Shown here in pieces: positions 1-12,180 of a stretch of DNA of 64,000 nt. This DNA comes from Cheiracanthium punctorium (taxonomy: Eukaryota > Arthropoda > Arachnida > Araneae > Cheiracanthiidae). The translations under genes and the position numbers were made by a program. The stretch spans positions 310,001 to 374,000 of the forward strand of contig JAWZYV010011613.1 of assembly GCA_038373885.1 (NCBI GenBank). The letters are read 5' to 3'. The number at the start of each line of letters is the position of its first letter. Position 1 is the first letter of the stretch. The notes under the pieces are model-generated. The model worked only from the letters and a program-made list of their open reading frames with translations. It had not been told where the DNA came from and searched no databases.

Positions 1-21
1 CATAATCTAAAAGGTCTAAAC

Positions 22-163
22 CAGGCGCGTAGCCAGGAAAATTTTTACGGTTGGGGGGGGGGATATGAACTTATATGTGCATAAATAGACGGAATTTCAT
101 CACTAATCCAAAAATTTCGGGGGGGGGATATCGAAATATCCCCCCCCCTTGGCTACGCCCCTG
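22..163. mobile_element. Short MITE with GCGTAGCC-type inverted ends
   Basis: The left end CAGGCGCGTAGCCAGG and the right end, which reads CAGGGGCGTAGCCAAGG on the other strand, form an imperfect inverted pair. Each end is followed inward by a long G run and an ATAT. A second copy with the same core lies at 14746-14903. No coding capacity. The ends fit the 5'-YARNG rule of hAT-type non-autonomous elements, but no clear target duplication is visible here, so superfamily assignment is inference. Confidence 0.6.
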
Positions 164-422
164 CATTTGGCTATGAATTTTATAACTCTGCTTTTGTTTT
201 CAAATAGGAAGTACCCTGCATTTAAAACGTCTTAAATATAATTGTATGAAATGATTGTACATATATAATAAGGAAGAATTTCAGAATTATATGTATTGCA
301 TTAAGATAATTCTGATAAAATACTTGCAATATTCTTGATGGATGCTTTAACGTGTACAAGGCTTTGTACATATGGCCTATGGTTGATTTAAAGCTTACAA
401 ATTCTAAAGTGTTTAAAAAAAA

Positions 423-585
423 TTCTGGATGAAAAAGGAAGACTTTTTTGTCTATCATTTTTTTTCTGCCGAGGGGGGGGGGAGGAGTTAGGGCGTCGTT
501 TTGATTAAAAAAAATAAATAAAAAAAACTGGACGCCAAGACCTAAGTCTTTCAATTCCTTGTATGGGGGGGGGTCTTGTAAATAT
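423..585. repeat. Partial third copy of the 496-bp tandem unit
   Basis: The stretch starting ATGAAAAAGGAAGACTT, with a G run and the CTGGACGCCAAGACCTAAG motif, matches the starts of the two tandem units at 3883 and 4379. It sits just to the left of the 686-3833 duplication copy, so this edge sequence occurs three times in the first 5 kb. Small open frames here run through poly-G and poly-A and are not credible genes. Confidence 0.7.
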
Positions 586-685
586 TTATGGGATATATGA
601 ATGAAATGTCAGAAGACAGAAATTTTGGAGCTGATTGTCAGGTAAACTCTTTTATATATACCCTTCCCGTAGATCTGCTAATCTT

Positions 686-3600
686 TAAATTATTTTCACT
701 ATTAAAAATAAGAATTACTTGCCCGAGAAAAATAAGCTCCGTTTTCTGGGCCAAAAACCTTGAATATTTGAATGAAGCCTTTATAATTGCAAAAACAAAA
801 TGATTTTAAAAAGCATTGTTTATAACTCTCATGGGCGAGGTTCCTACTCTAGAGACGCCCTTGTTTAAGCCAATTGAAAGAATAGTAAGTATTTTTCTAT
901 TGCAAATTTTTATTGATACATACATAATTGTATGATTGAAAACTGAAGATAATGTCACAGAAATATTTCCATACATCACTGCTTCTATCACGTATTTTAT
1001 TAATATAATTTTGTGAAAACTCATGTCGAGTTTTCCTGCCTGAGAAAAATTAGCTCAGTCTTTAGCGAAGAAATCCTGAATACTTATTGAAAACCGTGGT
1101 AATTGTAAAAATAAAATGCTGTACAAAATCAATGTTTTTACTTTCATGGGCGGTGGCTCTATACTGTGCACGCCCATTTTATGAAATTATCTTTAACTAA
1201 GAAATGTTTTCTGGCAAAAGATTTCGGAGCGAAGTCAAGCTTACCCTTAAGTTAAAAAGTATAGTCTATTGCAATCGTTTTATTGATACATCTATAGTTG
1301 CATTATTGAAAACTGAAGCGAATTCGAAAATATCAGGCCATTTTAGGACAATATTCCGAAAGTTCGGAATTTTATCAACTCGAGGACTCGCACGAACCTT
1401 GTATATGGCCAGTATTTAGATTCAATGGGTATAGGGTTTAGCCCCTACCTTGTAGAACCGCTTCGGCAATCATTAAATTATTTTCACTGTTAAAAATTAG
1501 AATTTTCTGCTTGAGAACAAAGATCTTTGTTTTTAGGCCCAAAACCCTTGAATACTTATGAAAATTAGTTTATTAAATACAAATGTAGGAAAACAAATGT
1601 AGATACAAATGGCGTACTGCATTTTAAAAACTTGCAGTTTTCAGAGTCTACACCGTACGTAAAATCTTTATCCGAGTCGCTTTTCAGTGGAATAAAAAAA
1701 AAAAAGCAACCACCGGAAAATTATTGCTGTATTTGGCATATTGTCTGGAGCGGTGGAAAGCTTTGGTGCTTCATCGGTTCCAATTTGGGTAAGTTATCGT
1801 GATATAAGTGCATTTACGGCACTTGCAGTAAGAGAAGAGGTCTGCAACGCCCAGATATTCGCTGTGGCGGCGTAACAACTTCAGAGAACAGGCGGTGAGC
1901 TGTGGCATGATTTTCTTTTTTTTTTTCTAAGGAGTCGGCAGTTACAAGAGGGATGTAGTTGCGGACCGTGTTGGTTAGCCCGTTTGGAGGTGGACTTCAC
2001 GTCAGCATTTTTTGCCCCGAGCAGGAGCGGCTCTTATTACGGCGGGTTGAGCAGGGCAGTGCAAGAACGTATTAAGCATCGTTTTCCTTAGTCGGGCGAT
2101 GTTGGGCAGAGCAGGCGGCGCTGTCGGAAATCGGGCTTTTAGCACCCAGCTGGTAGTCCTGCAGATGACTTTTGAAAATGCCGGAGCGCAGGAGACAACT
2201 CCAGTCATATGATTTTGGTACATAAATACAAATAAACTAATTATGTCATGCCCTTCAAAATTTTTAGAATGTTTTTTTTTTACAAGCTGTACTATACACC
2301 GTTATAAACGATAAATCTATATCAGTGGCGGAACTTTCTGAAAAAATTCTTAAAAATTGAAAATTTAACAGGATGTGTGACCCTTTGGAAATTTTTGCTA
2401 TACAATTCCATGTTGAAAAATTTTTGGCAGAAGTTTTATAAAAAGCAACATTGTTTCGTTTATTACGGTGAGTAGTAGACTTCAGAAAGAATAATTCTGA
2501 ATTTTTTTAAGCCACTGGAGCAATTACACTGCTCAAAACAATTAAAGGATAGTGTAAGTTTTATATAAAATAAAGATATAAGCGAATTTTTTTTTGCCGA
2601 AAATGGAAGAAGAGAATCCCAAATGCAAATTTTTCTTATTTTCAAACTGTGGAGTATGCTAATTTTGAGTTGGACGTCAAAAACGTCGCTTCAGCGGCAG
2701 CGAATGAAATTGGACTTTCAACTGAATAAAAGACAATGAAGACAAGGATGATCGGCCTTCAGTGACTGCTTTGTTTCGATGAGTACGATGTCTCAATGAA
2801 GTTATTCAACCGATTCAGAAGCTTGGAGAGTTGTCGGTAGGTTAGAAGGGGGCCAAACTCAAGCCGAAGTAGCGCAAGCCATTGGAGTGTCACAAAGTGT
2901 GATTTCCAAGATCTGGAACCGGTTTTTGGCGACTGGAAGTGCAGGCCGAAGACCAGGGCAAGGTCGTAGACGGGCATCAACGCCCAATGAAGATCGTTAT
3001 TTAGTGTTAACGGCTCGGAGACACCGGAATATGAACGCTACTCTTCTCCAACAACACCTTCGCTCGGCTACTGGCACCGCGGTTTCTACTCAGACTGTCG
3101 ACCTACTCAGACTGTGTCTACTCAGACCGAAACCGGCTCCATGGTGTAGGTCTGTATGCTCGCAGATCAATGGTATGTGTTAGACTAACATCGAGGCATA
3201 TCGTCGCGCCCGCAGGGAATGGGCAACAGAGCATGTGAACTGGTGGAGAAATGAATGGAGCAATGTTCTTTTTTCTGACGAGTCCCGTTTTTCAGTTCAT
3301 CCTGATAATAGGCGTATTTTCATCTAGAGGGACCGTGGCAGTAGGAATAATCCTGCGTTCGTGCACGAAAGTGTCAGCTTTGGCGGTGTGGGAGTGTTGG
3401 TGTATGGTGGCATTTCCATTGACGGGCGCACAGACCTCTACATCATTCGAGATGGACCTCTTACTGGTCGCCGATATAGGGATGAGATCCTCAGATCTAT
3501 TGTAGTCCCTTACGCTGCAGCAATCGGAGATGACTTCATTTTAATGGACGAGAACTGCAGGCCACATCGTGCTAACCTGGTGGAGGATTTCCTTTTCGAG

Positions 3601-3833
3601 GAAGGAATCGTACGAATGGAATGGCCAGCGTGTTCTCCAGACATGAATCCAATAGAACACCTTCTGGACGCTGTAGGAAGACGAGCTGCTGGCCGCCAAC
3701 CACCCCCACAATCTCTCCAAGAACTGGAAAGAGCTCTTCTGGAAGAGTGGGACAGAATACCCCAACTCGTGATTAATAGCCTCATTGACTCCATGCGTCA
3801 AAGGTGTTCAAAGTTGCTGGCTGTCCGTGTAAA
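686..3833. repeat. 3.1-kb direct duplication, copy A
   Basis: Copy A shares almost its whole length with copy B at 5594-8723, offset by about 4.91 kb, with scattered substitutions and small indels. The shared sequence begins near TAAATTATTTTCAC and stops just after the transposase remnant at CGTGTAAA. Its first 900 bases are themselves built from diverged units of roughly 330-460 bp that share phrases such as CCTGCCTGAGAA and ATTTTATTGATACAT. Its last kilobase is a Tc1-like transposase relic. No gene other than that relic is visible. Confidence 0.8.
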
Positions 3834-3855
3834 CCATAAAAACACACGGTTTTAG
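2811..3855 (+). pseudogene. Tc1-like transposase, dead copy A
   Basis: Conceptual translation gives a Tc1-type transposase. The N-terminal helix-turn-helix region reads EAWRVVGRLEGGQTQAEVA, followed by ISKIWNRF and a GRR AT-hook-like motif. The catalytic region has FSDESRF, then MDENCRPH, then SPDMNPIEH. The family reaction is cut-and-paste at TA sites by a DDE nuclease. Defects visible: a short insertion with repeated CTACTCAGAC near 3085-3125 that breaks the frame, a TAG at the tryptophan of IFIW near 3328, and the second catalytic Asp replaced by Glu (MDEN here, MDDN in copy B). Clear inverted termini could not be placed, so the element is probably truncated. Confidence 0.85.
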
Positions 3856-3882
3856 AAAAACGGTGATTAAAAAAAATTCTGG

Positions 3883-4866
3883 ATGAAAAAGGATGACTTT
3901 TTTGTCTATCATTTTTTTTCTGCCGAGGGGGGGAGGAGTTGGGGGCGTCGTTATGATTAAAAAATAAATAAATAAATAAAAACTGGACGCCAAGACCTAA
4001 GTCTTTCAATTCCTTGTATGGGGGGGGGGGTCCTGTAAATATTTATGGGATATATGAATGAAATCTCAGAACACAGAAATTTTGGAGCTGATTGTCAGGT
4101 AAACTCTTTTATATATACCCTTCCCGTAGATCTGCTAATCTTTAAATTATTTTCACTATTAAAAACAAGAATAACTTACCTGAGAAGAATAAGCTCTTTT
4201 ATCTGACCAAAAAACCTCGAATACTTGAATGAAGCCGTTATGATTGCAAAAAAAAAAAAAAAAAAAAATTAAAAAGCATTGTTTTTAACTTTCATGGGCG
4301 GGGCTCCTACTCTGTAGACGCCCTTGTTCAAACCCATTGTGTAAGATCTTAAATCCAAAATATGTTTTCTGGCAAAAATGAAAAAGGATGACTTTTTTGT
4401 CTATCATTTTTTTTCTGCCGAGGGGGGGAGGAGTTGGGGGCGTCGTTATGATTAAAAAAAAAATAAATAAATAAAAACTGGACGCCAAGACCTAAATCTT
4501 TCAATTCCTTGTATGGGGGGGGGTCCTGTAAATATTTATGGGATATATGAATGAAATCTCAGAACACAGAAATTTTGGAGCTGATTGTCAGGTAAACTCT
4601 TTTATATATACCCTTCCCGTAGATCTGCTAATCTTTAAATTATTTTCACTATTAAAAACAAGAATAACTTACCTGAGAAGAATAAGCTCTTTTATCTGAC
4701 CAAAAAACCTCGAATACTTGAATGAAGCCGTTATGATTGCAAAAAAAAAAAAAAAATTAAAAAGCATTGTTTTTAACTTTCATGGGCGGGGCTCCTACTC
4801 TGTAGACGCCCTTGTTCAAACCCATTGTGTAAGATCTTAAATCCAAAAAATGTTTTCTGGCAAAAT
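3883..4866. repeat. 496-bp tandem duplication, two units
   Basis: Two head-to-tail units, 3883-4378 and 4379-4866, are nearly identical. Both begin ATGAAAAAGGATGAC, contain a G-run, CTGGACGCCAAGACC, a second G-run, CTTCCCGTAGATCTGC and ATGGGCGGGGCTCC, and end near ATCCAAAA. The main difference is in homopolymer lengths (a long A run near 4250 and 4742), so this is a recent duplication or possibly an assembly-sensitive region. The start of the unit recurs at 423-585. Confidence 0.85.
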
Positions 4867-5593
4867 AATTCTGAGCGAAGTCAAGCTTACCCTTATGAAA
4901 ACTAGTTTTCTATTCTCATTGTTTTATTGATACATATATAATTGTAAGATTGAAAACTGAAGCGAATTCGATAATGTCACAGAAATATTTCTACACATCA
5001 TTGCCTCTAGCTCGTATTTTATTAATACAATTTATGAAAACTCATGTCGAGTTTTCCTGCCTGAGAAGAATGAGCTCAGACTTTGGCGAAGAAATCCCGA
5101 ATACTTATCGAAAACCGTGGTAATTGTAAAAATAAAATGATTTATAAAATCATTGCTTTTACTTTCACGGGCGGTATATTTATTCTGTTCATGCCCCTGT
5201 GTACGCCCATTGTGTTAAATAACAGAAACCAACCAAAATCTTTTCGAACGCAAAAAAATCGGAACGAAATCATGCTTAACCCAGTTAGTAAGCACTTATC
5301 CAGCGTAATAGTTTTATTTATACACATGTAACTCTATGATGGATACCTAGAGCAAGTTTGACAGTGCCATTGAAATAAAGGCAGTATTTCCGTAATATAA
5401 TATTGTGAAAATTCATGACAAGTTCTTTATAAAATACGGAGACCCTCTTAAAATATCAGTCCATTTTAGGACAATATTCCAAAAGTTCGGAATTTTATCA
5501 AATCCAGGACTCGAACGAACCGTATATATAGCCAATCTTTAGATTCAGTGGTAAGGGAGTTTAGCCCCTCCCTGTGGATCCGCCTCTGTAATC
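4867..5593. repeat. Decayed units of the same repeat family
   Basis: This bridge between the tandem pair and copy B repeats phrases found inside both copies (AGCGAAGTCAAGCTTACCC, TCGAGTTTTCCTGCCTGAGAA, GAAAACCGTGGTAATTG) in a diverged form. It is best read as older copies of the roughly 330-460-bp sub-unit. The short open frames are repeat-derived and not supported as genes. Confidence 0.6.
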
Positions 5594-8500
5594 ATTAAAT
5601 TATTTTCACTATTAAAAATAAGAATTACTTGCCCGAGAAAAATAAACTCCGTTTTCTGGGCCAAAAATCTTGAATATTTGAATGAAGCCTTTATAATTGC
5701 AAAAACAAAATGATTTTAAAAAGCATTGTTTATAACTCTCATGGGCGAGGTTCCTACTCCTTGAGAGACGCCCTTGTTTAAGCCAATTGAAAGAATAGTA
5801 GTATTTTTCTATTGCAAATTTTTATTGATACATACATCATTGTATGATTGAAAACTGAAGATAATGTCACAGAAATATTTCCATACATCACTGCTTCTAT
5901 CACGTATTTTATTAATATAATTTTGTGAAAACTCATGTCGAGTTTTCCTGCCTGAGAAAAATTAGCTCAGTCTTTAGCGAAGAAATCCTGAATACTTATT
6001 GAAAACCGTGGTAATTGTAAAAATAAAATGCTGTACAAAATCAATGTTTTTACTTTCATGAGCGGTGTCTCTATTCTGTGCCCGCCCATTTTATGAAATT
6101 ATCTTTAACTAAGAAATGTTTTCTGGCAAAAGAATTCGGAGCGAAGTCAAGCTTACCCTTAAGTTAAAAAGTATAGTCTATTGCAATCGTTTTATTGATA
6201 CATCTATAGTTGCATTATTGAAAACTGAAACGAATTCGAAAATATCAGGCCATTTTAGGACAATATTCCGAAAGTTCGGAATTTTATCAACTCGAGGACT
6301 CGCACGAACCTTGTATATGGCCAATATTTAGATTCAATGGGTATAGGGTTTAGCCCCTACCTTGTAGAACCGCTTCGGCAATCATTAAATTATTTTCACT
6401 GTTAATTAGAATTTTCTGCTTGAGAACAAAGATCTTGGTTTTTAGGCCCAAAATCCTTGAATACTTATGAAAATTAGTTATAATATTAAATACAAATGTA
6501 GGAAAACAAGTGTAGATACAAATGGCGTTCTGCATTTTAAAAACTTGCAGTTTTCAGAGTCTACACCGTACGTAAAATCTTTATCCGAGTCGCTTTTCAG
6601 TGGAATAAAAAAATACGCAAACACCGGAAAATTATTGCTGCATTTGGCATTTTGTCTGGAGCGGTGGAAAGCTTTTGTGCTTCTATCCGTTCCAAGTAGT
6701 GTAAGTTATCGTGATATAAGTGCCTTTACGGCACTTGCAGTAAGAGAAGAGGTCTGCAACGCTCAGATATTCGCTGTGGCGGCGTAACAACTTCAGAGAA
6801 CAGGCGGTGAGCTGTGGCATGATTTTCTTTTTTTTTTCCTAAGGAGTCGGCCGTTACAAGAGGGGTGTAGTTATGGACCGTGTTGGTTAGCCCGTTTGGA
6901 GGTGGTCTTCACGTCAGCGTTTCTTTGCCCCGAGCAGGAGCGGCTCTTTTAATATTACGGCGGGTTTAGCAGGGCAGTGGAAGAACGTATTAAGCATCGT
7001 TTTCCTTAGTCGGGCGATGTTGGGCAGAGCAGGCGGCGCTGTCGGAAATCGGGCTTTTAGCAGCGAGCTGGTAGTCTTGCAGATGACTTTTCTAAATGTC
7101 GGAGCGCAGGAGACAACTCCAGTCATATGATTTTGGTACATAAAAACAAATAAACTAATTATGTCATGCCCTTCAAAATTTTCAGAATCTTTTTTTTTAC
7201 AAGCTGTACTATACACCGTAATAAACGATAAATCTATATCAGTGGCGGAACTTTCCGAAAAAATTCTTAAAAATTGAAAATTTAACATTATGTGTGACCA
7301 TTCGGAAATTTTTGCTATACAATTCCATGTTGAAAAATTTTTGGCAGAAGTTTTATAAAAGGCAAAACTGTTTCGTTTATTACGGTGAGTAGTAGACTTC
7401 AGAAAGAATAATTCTGAATTTTTTTAAGCCACTGGAGCAATTACACTGCTCAAAACAATTAAAGGATAGTGTAAGTTTTATATAAAATAAAGATATAAGC
7501 GAATTTTTTTTTGCCGAAAATGGAAGAAGAGAATCCCAAATGCAAATTTTTCTGATTTTCAAACTTTGGAGTATGCTAACTTTGAGTTCGACGTCAAAAA
7601 CGTCGCTTCAGCGGCAGCGAATGTAATTGGACTTTCAACTGAATAAAAGACAATGAAGACAAGGATGATCGGCCTTCAGTGACTGCTTTGTTTCGATGAG
7701 TACGATGTCTTAGCGAAGTTATTTAACCGATTCAGAAGCTTGGAGAGTAGTCAGTAGGTTAGAAGGGGACCAAACTCAAGCCGAATAGCGCAAGCCATTG
7801 GAGTGTCACAAAGTGTGATTTCCAAGATCTGGAACCGGTTTTTGGCGACTGGAAGTGCAGGCCGAAGATCAGGTCAAGGTCGTAGACGGGCAACAACGCC
7901 CAATGAAGATCGGTATTTAGTGCTAACGGCTCGAAGACACCCGAATATGAACACTACTCTTCTCCAACAACACCTTCGCTCGGCTACTGGCACCACAACT
8001 CAGATTGTCCGAAACCGGCTCCATGGTGTAGGTCTGTATGCTGGCCGATCGATGGTATGTGTTAGACTAACATCAAGGCATATCGTCGCGACCGCAGGGA
8101 GTGGGCAACAGAGCATGTGAACTGGAGGAGAAATGAATGGAGCAATGTTCTTTTTTCTGACGAGTCCCGTTTTTCAGTTCATCCTGATAATAGGCGTATT
8201 TTCATCTGGAAGGACCGTGGCAGTAGGAATAATCCTGCGTTCGTGCACGAAAGTGTCAGCTTTGGCGGTGTGGGAGTGTTGGTGTATGGTGGCATTTCCA
8301 TTGAAGGGCGCACAGACCTCTACATCATTCGATATGGACCTCTGACTGGTCGCCGATATAGGGATGAGATCCTCAGATCTATTGTAGTCCCTTAAGCTGC
8401 AGCAATCGGAGATGACTTATTTGGTGATTTTAATGGACGATAATTGCAGGCCACATCGTGCTAACCTGGTGGAGGATTTCCTTTTCGAGGAAGGAATCGT

Positions 8501-8723
8501 ACGAATGGAATCGCCATAGTGTTCTCCAGACATGAATCCAATAGAGCACGTTTGGGACGCTCTAGGAAAACGAGTTGCTGGCCGCCTACCACCCCCACAA
8601 TCTCTGCATGTACTGGAAAGAACTCTTCTGTAAGTGTGGGACAGAATACCCCAACTCGTGATTAATAGCCTCATTGAATCCATTCCTCAAAGGTGTTCAA
8701 CGTTGCTGGCTGTACGTGTAAAA
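5594..8723. repeat. 3.1-kb direct duplication, copy B
   Basis: Second copy of the 686-3833 segment. Homology starts at TAAATTATTTTCAC and ends at CGTGTAAA. After that the flanks differ, which marks the duplication boundary. Differences are a few per hundred bases, with independent indels in the transposase relic, so the two copies have evolved separately since duplication. Confidence 0.8.
7727..8723 (+). pseudogene. Tc1-like transposase, dead copy B
   Basis: Same transposase as at 2811-3855: EAWRVVSRLEGDQTQAE, ISKIWNRF, FSDESRF, MDDNCRPH and SPDMNPIEH can all be read, but in different frames. Defects differ from copy A. One base is lost after CAAGCCGAA, a TAA follows IVVP near 8393 with extra bases before the second Asp, and TAGs replace codons after MESP near 8519 and in LLVWD near 8632. 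The catalytic Asp of MDDN is kept. The IFIW tryptophan that is a stop in copy A is intact here. Neither copy can make a full protein. Confidence 0.85.
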
Positions 8724-9274
8724 TATACCCATGACTTCAGTACCATGACTACAATAATAAATATGGTTAAATTAAAAAAAAAATTCCTAGTGTTACGCTT
8801 GTATTAAAACTGGTTGATACATGTTTACATAGACATTTTTACCTAAAATAGAAACACAAAAAACATTAATTGTACCCGTAGACAATTGTGAGTTCAAAAA
8901 AAAAAAAAAAAACAGCATAAAATGATGAAAATTTGCATGAATTCAGAATTTTTGTTAGTAGCAAATATCGTCTGACAATTACTGTATGCTCTTTATCACA
9001 CCTTTACATTTCACAATGTTAAAGAAGGGTAACAATAATGCCTGAAAACAAAATCTATCATTTTAACTGAGATTATTTTACAGGTAACACTTAGATAAAA
9101 TAGTTAAAGACTTATTAACGGTACAAAAAATATTTAATATTCGAATAACTGTCTAATTCGTGGTGAATCAGGCAGGGATTTTACGTTTATTTTACTAGAC
9201 AATGTCCGACACCAGTACCCCTCAATGCAAATCTGACGAGAAATACAGGCTGCGGTGCTCACCCTCTTGCCAAC
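8724..9274. other. AT-rich spacer
   Basis: Nothing recognisable beyond poly-A tracts (8770-8785, 8896-8912). The open frame antisense to 9134-9409 has no family features and partly overlaps the next element. Confidence 0.5.
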
Positions 9275-10908
9275 CAGGGCCGACTCTAACGGCTTTGCCT
9301 CCCCGGACAAAAATGTAAAATGCCGCCCACACAATAAAATTACTATTAAAAGAAATAAATTGATGACAGAGTCTTCATGCCTATAAAATTTGAATAGCTC
9401 TTTGAACATAACGCAGCGTAAGAAAAAGCATATTTATTGAAACCACAATATAAGCTTAAAACCAAAAGAAAGGAAGAAAAACCAAGAGTTTTTTCTTTCC
9501 TGATTTTTAATTCCGCAAAATTCCTGACTTTTTCTCTGAATTCTTCTTCTTGACACCTGGCTGTGCCGGGCACAGCCAGCTGTCGTCAAAAAAAGGGTCT
9601 CTAGATCTGTGGCACGCGATGAACGTTTTGATCGTCCGCCATCTTGCTGGTAATTAAGTCGAGCGATAACAACGGCTGCCCTTTTTTCAGCATTGGGAAA
9701 GGGCTGCGCCTCAAAGGGTTAAATAATTCATCGACTTTGAGAATTTGTAAAAATCGCATAAAAAGAATGTTCTCGCATCCATCGAAAACGGATTAAGAGA
9801 ACAGAATGAAGTTTGGTCATGTGATGGGTAACAAATGGAAGACGCGTCGAAATTTTTAAAAGATTTGAATGAACTGAAAAGGTTTCTAAAAGGTGCGTTG
9901 TATTTTTTCTTTTCTTTTTTAGGGCGCGGGGAGAGAGGGGGAGGGCATCACTTTAAGGCGTCTGGAGGTAATACAATAGGTGGTTACTCAACTTAAACAA
10001 ATTACGTCGATTTCTTTTTTATATATTATTGGTATTATTTTAACTTATTGTGAAAAATTGTGCAAAATTTTACAGACATAATATTAAATTTTCTAAAGTT
10101 AATCGAACAAAATTCAGTTACTGTTGGAGAGATTGAGTTAAATAACATTGTTTGAATTCTTCTTCATTAAAAAATATGTATATTATTTTGAGAAAATATT
10201 TTTGTCTGACCACTAGTTGCTTTCACGTAGTGGGGGGAATGAAATGAAATTTCGTTAAATAGTAGGTTGTCAGTAAGTTAAAACTACACGTTTTTAATTT
10301 TCTACAAATTTGAATTATTCTTGAGGTAAGACGTGAACTTTGATAAAGTTTTTCGCGCATCAAGTAAAATCATCAAATCAAACGTTGCAGTGTTAAATAT
10401 AGGCTACTTGCTATTACAAAGCATTTTGCAGATATTCTCTTTTAGTTTAATATTCATTACTAGCATCTTCTTCTGCAACTTTAAATGACTTCTTGACGTA
10501 GAAAATTCATCCACTAAAATAGAACGTTAATTTTGATTGTAAAATATTTTTTCTGTTGACAGTTTGTTTTAGTCATTTGTTGCTCTCCAACCTGTAATCT
10601 TTGAACAATGCACAAGAGTTATAAATTTGCTTTTTATATTTCTGCCAGTATGCTAATTCTATTTTTTGTACTCCAGCAATGCAAACGAAATTTCGCGCTT
10701 TTTGTAAATCTACATAACATACTAACCCATCAATGACGGATGGGTACATCAGCTAGTAAAGCTATATAGAATGATATTCTTCGGAATATTTTCTAACAAT
10801 TCTTTAGCTAACAAAAAATGTGTTTTTCAAATTCGAGCCAAAATGCCACCCTTGAAATTCGCCGAACGGGACGAGGGTCCGTTTTGTCCAGTCCTAAGGC
10901 CATCCCTG
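9275..10908. mobile_element. Probable non-autonomous hAT-like element, 1.6 kb
   Basis: The left end CAGGGCCGACTCTA and the right end, CAGGGATGGCCTTA on the other strand, are imperfect inverted termini. The flanks TTGCCAAC and GCGCCAAC resemble an 8-base target duplication (6 of 8 match if the right boundary is shifted one base). The internal sequence is mostly AT-rich, with the 152-bp segment at 9571-9722 that recurs at 17588. No transposase is readable. Boundaries are inferred from the ends only. Confidence 0.45.
9571..9722 (+). repeat. 152-bp segment shared with the THAP relic
   Basis: Almost identical to 17588-17739, from CACAGCCAGCTGTCGT to AAAGGGTTAA. At 17.7 kb the same sequence runs on into a THAP-domain frame. 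Here it stops after CAACGG-GTT-type residues and enters unrelated AT-rich DNA. Both copies contain CCCTTTTTTCAG, which looks like a splice acceptor, before the open part. Confidence 0.7.
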
Positions 10909-11394
10909 CGCCAACTAAGAATCACGTGACCTAGGGTGTGTGGCCATCCTACTGTGGCTATCTCGGATTAAGATGGTCACACAACCTTGGTCACATGACT
11001 CTCAGTTGGTAAAAGGGTGTGGCCAAAATTTCAGCACTGCACCTATCTTTCTCGTAAGTCATGGCTTCGATATTAACTATTCAAACTACCCTAACTTTAC
11101 TAGGGTAGTTTGAACCCTAACTTTTCTGTACTTACTCTTCACCCTAACTTTACTGTACTATATTTTTTGTACCTTTTGTAGAGCTCTTTAAAATGCAGTG
11201 TTTCTGTGTCTTTCTCTACTATTAAAGAGGCGGCAGTACTTTTTGAAAGCATTTAAAAATAATTCAGTGTGGGAAGAATATTTATCGTTATATACTTTAA
11301 TTTAAAACGTAAGCCTTTACCATCTTCTTTATTCTCAGTCACGAAAGCTGTTTTACTATCCCAGTCGTATACCTGCTCTCAGCCAGAACATAGC
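10909..11394. other. Spacer with a short perfect hairpin
   Basis: No gene seen. Near 11082-11112 the arms CAAACTACCCTA and TAGGGTAGTTTG form a 12-bp hairpin, and the phrase CCCTAACTTTACT recurs three times between 11089 and 11157. Confidence 0.5.
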
Positions 11395-11645
11395 ATTTCG
11401 ATCAGCCTAGCCTCTCTGCGACAGGTCTGCCTTCTGCGTCACTGTGGGTTCTCGTAATGTATTTCAATAGGAAAAACCTGATTTTAAAATTAAATAAGAG
11501 TATTAAATTCACGTTTCTGGGTGATTGTTACGGACTGCATTTTTAAGTAAATGTACAAGTTTGATTTTCCAGCTCTTTTGAAATACATTACGAAAACTGC
11601 TTGTTGTCACGCAGAGGGAGGACCCGTTCCAGAGAGGCTAATCTC
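11395..11645. repeat. Foldback repeat with about 70-bp imperfect arms
   Basis: The left arm (about 11395-11468) contains AGCCTCTCTGCG, CTTCTGCGTCAC and TCGTAATGTATTTCAA. The reverse complement of the right arm (about 11575-11645) contains AGCCTCTCTGGA, CCTCTGCGTGAC and TCGTAATGTATTTCAA. The spacer is about 105 bases. The layout fits a small foldback MITE or a precursor-like hairpin. No coding content. Confidence 0.7.
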
Positions 11646-12180
11646 GTAAAATTAAATCGGACAACTACGGACCCGTGACCTAATTTTAAAAAATGCTAAG
11701 GGTTAAATTGTACGTCTTAAACTTCATATAAAAGCCTTCGAGGGAAAATTTTCCCTAATCTTAGTTGCAGCAATTTCCGACTGATTACACCCACATAACC
11801 TACTAAAGGATGAGAATTTATCAGGCGCGTACGATGTTCCACCGCGGAGTAGTACCTGAAGTTTCCTTGTGAAACAATCAGATTTTACAATTCAAAAAAT
11901 TATGAAAACGAACAAAAGTTATTTTTACTTTTCCTAACACATTTCATCACTGAAATGAAATTGAGCTTCTTAATCAATCACAACGATCAGGCCCGCCGTG
12001 AGGGGGGGGGGTGGACAATTGCCCTGGGGCCCAGGCCTGGAGGACATATGTTCCGAATTTATAGCGTAGAAATCCCACGGGAAAATAAAATATTTGTGTC
12101 TCCGAAAACTTTTTGCCTTACACAGATGCATTCGTAGGAACTTAAAAGAAAAAGAAAATAAAATCTGAAACACTTTCAGA
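11646..12180. other. Spacer with a one-ended MITE fragment
   Basis: At 11988 the sequence CAGGCCCGCCGTGAGG followed by a G run looks like the left end of a hAT-type MITE of the kind seen complete at 25694-26258, but no matching right end was found. The rest is unremarkable. Confidence 0.35.

Noticed and set aside
588..1419. Several 60-75-codon open frames in both duplication copies
   Set aside because: They recur only because the repeat recurs, run through simple sequence, start and stop without conserved motifs, and differ in frame between copies.
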